Shown: positions 4,503 through 5,011 of the stretch, piece by piece
Layout: each line of letters starts with the position of its first letter
How positions within the stretch are numbered: position 1 is the stretch's first letter
Assembly (NCBI GenBank): GCA_036393335.1
Contig: DASWHD010000182.1
Location: 1-5,011 of the forward strand
DNA length: 5,011 bases
DNA from: DASWHD01 sp036393335
Lineage (GTDB): Bacteria; CG2-30-53-67; CG2-30-70-394
Direction: 5' to 3'
Program-made: the position numbers and the translations under genes
Notes under the pieces: model-generated
The model's database searches: none
The model's input: only the letters and a program-made list of their open reading frames with translations
Told to the model about the DNA's origin: nothing

Positions 4503-5011
4503 CGGTGTTCCGCGCGGAGCACGACGATGTCCGTGACCGGCACGTCGTCGTGGGGCGTACCCTGATCGTCGACGACCGAATGGGTGGCCACCTGGGCGAT
4601 GGCGTCGACCACGTCCATCCCCGCCACCACCTCGCCGAACACGGTGAATCCCGGCACGTTGGGGGCATCGAGGAAACTATTGTCCCCCAGGTTGATAAAG
4701 AACTGGGTGGTGCCGCTGTTGGCGTTGTTGCCGGTCAGGGCCAGGGAGAGGGTCCCGCGCACGTTGCTCAGGCCGTTGTCCGCCTCCGTTTCGACCGGGG
4801 CGCGGGTGGGTGGCTTGCGCACCATGCCGGGCTCGAAGCCACCCCCTTGGATGACGAAGTCGTTCGGTGGCACGCGGTGGATGATGGTGCCGTCATAGAA
4901 CCCGTCCTCGACGTAATCGAGGAAGTTGGCCACGTGGCCTGGGGCCTCCTGCGGAAAGAGAGCGAGGGTGAAATCGCCCATCGAGGTCGCGCAGCGCACC
5001 TCGTTGCCCGC
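4499..5011 (-). CDS. Cyclophilin-type peptidyl-prolyl cis-trans isomerase, 5'-truncated by the window end
   Basis: Cyclophilins speed cis-trans isomerisation of X-Pro bonds during protein folding. The visible 170 residues contain nearly the whole single domain. TSMGDFTLALFPQEAP leads into NFLDYVEDGFYDGTIIHRV with the catalytic Arg (residue 46 counting from the window edge), then DFVIQGGGF with Gln55, GTLSLAL, NSGTTQFFINLGDNSFLD, and GFTVFGEVVAGMDVVDAI. The frame stays open through the window edge as AGNEVRCATS. A GTG at 4997-4999 is only an internal Val of the first beta strand (NEVR-TS-GDF), so the true start lies outside. A missing signal peptide, as in PpiA-like periplasmic forms, is plausible but unseen. 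The spacing between Arg and Gln is one residue longer than in E. coli PpiA/PpiB. PpiA and PpiB cannot be told apart here. It is convergent with aroB. Confidence 0.95.
   Translation of the reverse strand, partial: AGNEVRCATSMGDFTLALFPQEAPGHVANFLDYVEDGFYDGTIIHRVPPNDFVIQGGGFEPGMVRKPPTRAPVETEADNGLSNVRGTLSLALTGNNANSGTTQFFINLGDNSFLDAPNVPGFTVFGEVVAGMDVVDAIAQVATHSVVDDQGTPHDDVPVTDIVVLRAEHR

Noticed and set aside
4997..4999. GTG as the start of the cyclophilin gene
   Set aside because: The frame is open upstream to the window edge, and the residues before it (AGNE) fit the first beta strand of the domain, so this GTG is probably an internal Val.

Overview
This is a high-GC bacterial window in which the codons of the clear genes mostly end in G or C. 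It holds six supported protein-coding regions (two cut by the window edges), one possible small leader ORF, and three unrelated families of inverted repeat in the gaps. Oligoribonuclease together with a periplasmic-type cyclophilin suggests a Gram-negative, proteobacteria-like genome. The chorismate synthase belongs to the 'MxRYLTSGESHG' branch common in Firmicutes, Desulfobacterota and several uncultured phyla, rather than the E. coli branch. I would not name a genus.

Layout. 1-138: C-terminal end of an unidentified + strand gene. 236-1099: a + strand membrane-anchored protein of unknown function with a QxxDGGW motif like that of alpha/alpha-toroid (prenyltransferase/terpene cyclase-type) folds. 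1190-1738: orn on the - strand, convergent with the previous gene; a hairpin lies across the junction. 1739-2037: a divergent control region with an AGGAGG-led 47-codon ORF and a dyad just before aroC. 2038-3201: aroC (chorismate synthase). 3202-3389: a gap filled by two facing copies of a GC-rich palindromic repeat. 3390-4469: aroB (3-dehydroquinate synthase). 4466-4502: a near-perfect palindrome holding the stop codons of aroB and of the convergent cyclophilin gene. 4499-5011: the cyclophilin-type peptidyl-prolyl isomerase on the - strand, with its start beyond the window.

How the genes work together. AroB makes 3-dehydroquinate, the first ring compound of the shikimate pathway (step 2). 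AroC makes chorismate at the last step (step 7). They lie in the same direction and could share a transcript, although the repeat-filled 188 bp gap may separate or attenuate their expression. Orn (RNA turnover), the cyclophilin (protein folding) and the toroid-like protein have no evident pathway link to them.

No defence system, mobile gene, CRISPR array, tRNA or rRNA was seen. The window is mainly ordinary core metabolism. The parts worth a second look are the intergenic repeats, the possible aroC leader and the uncharacterised toroid-like protein.
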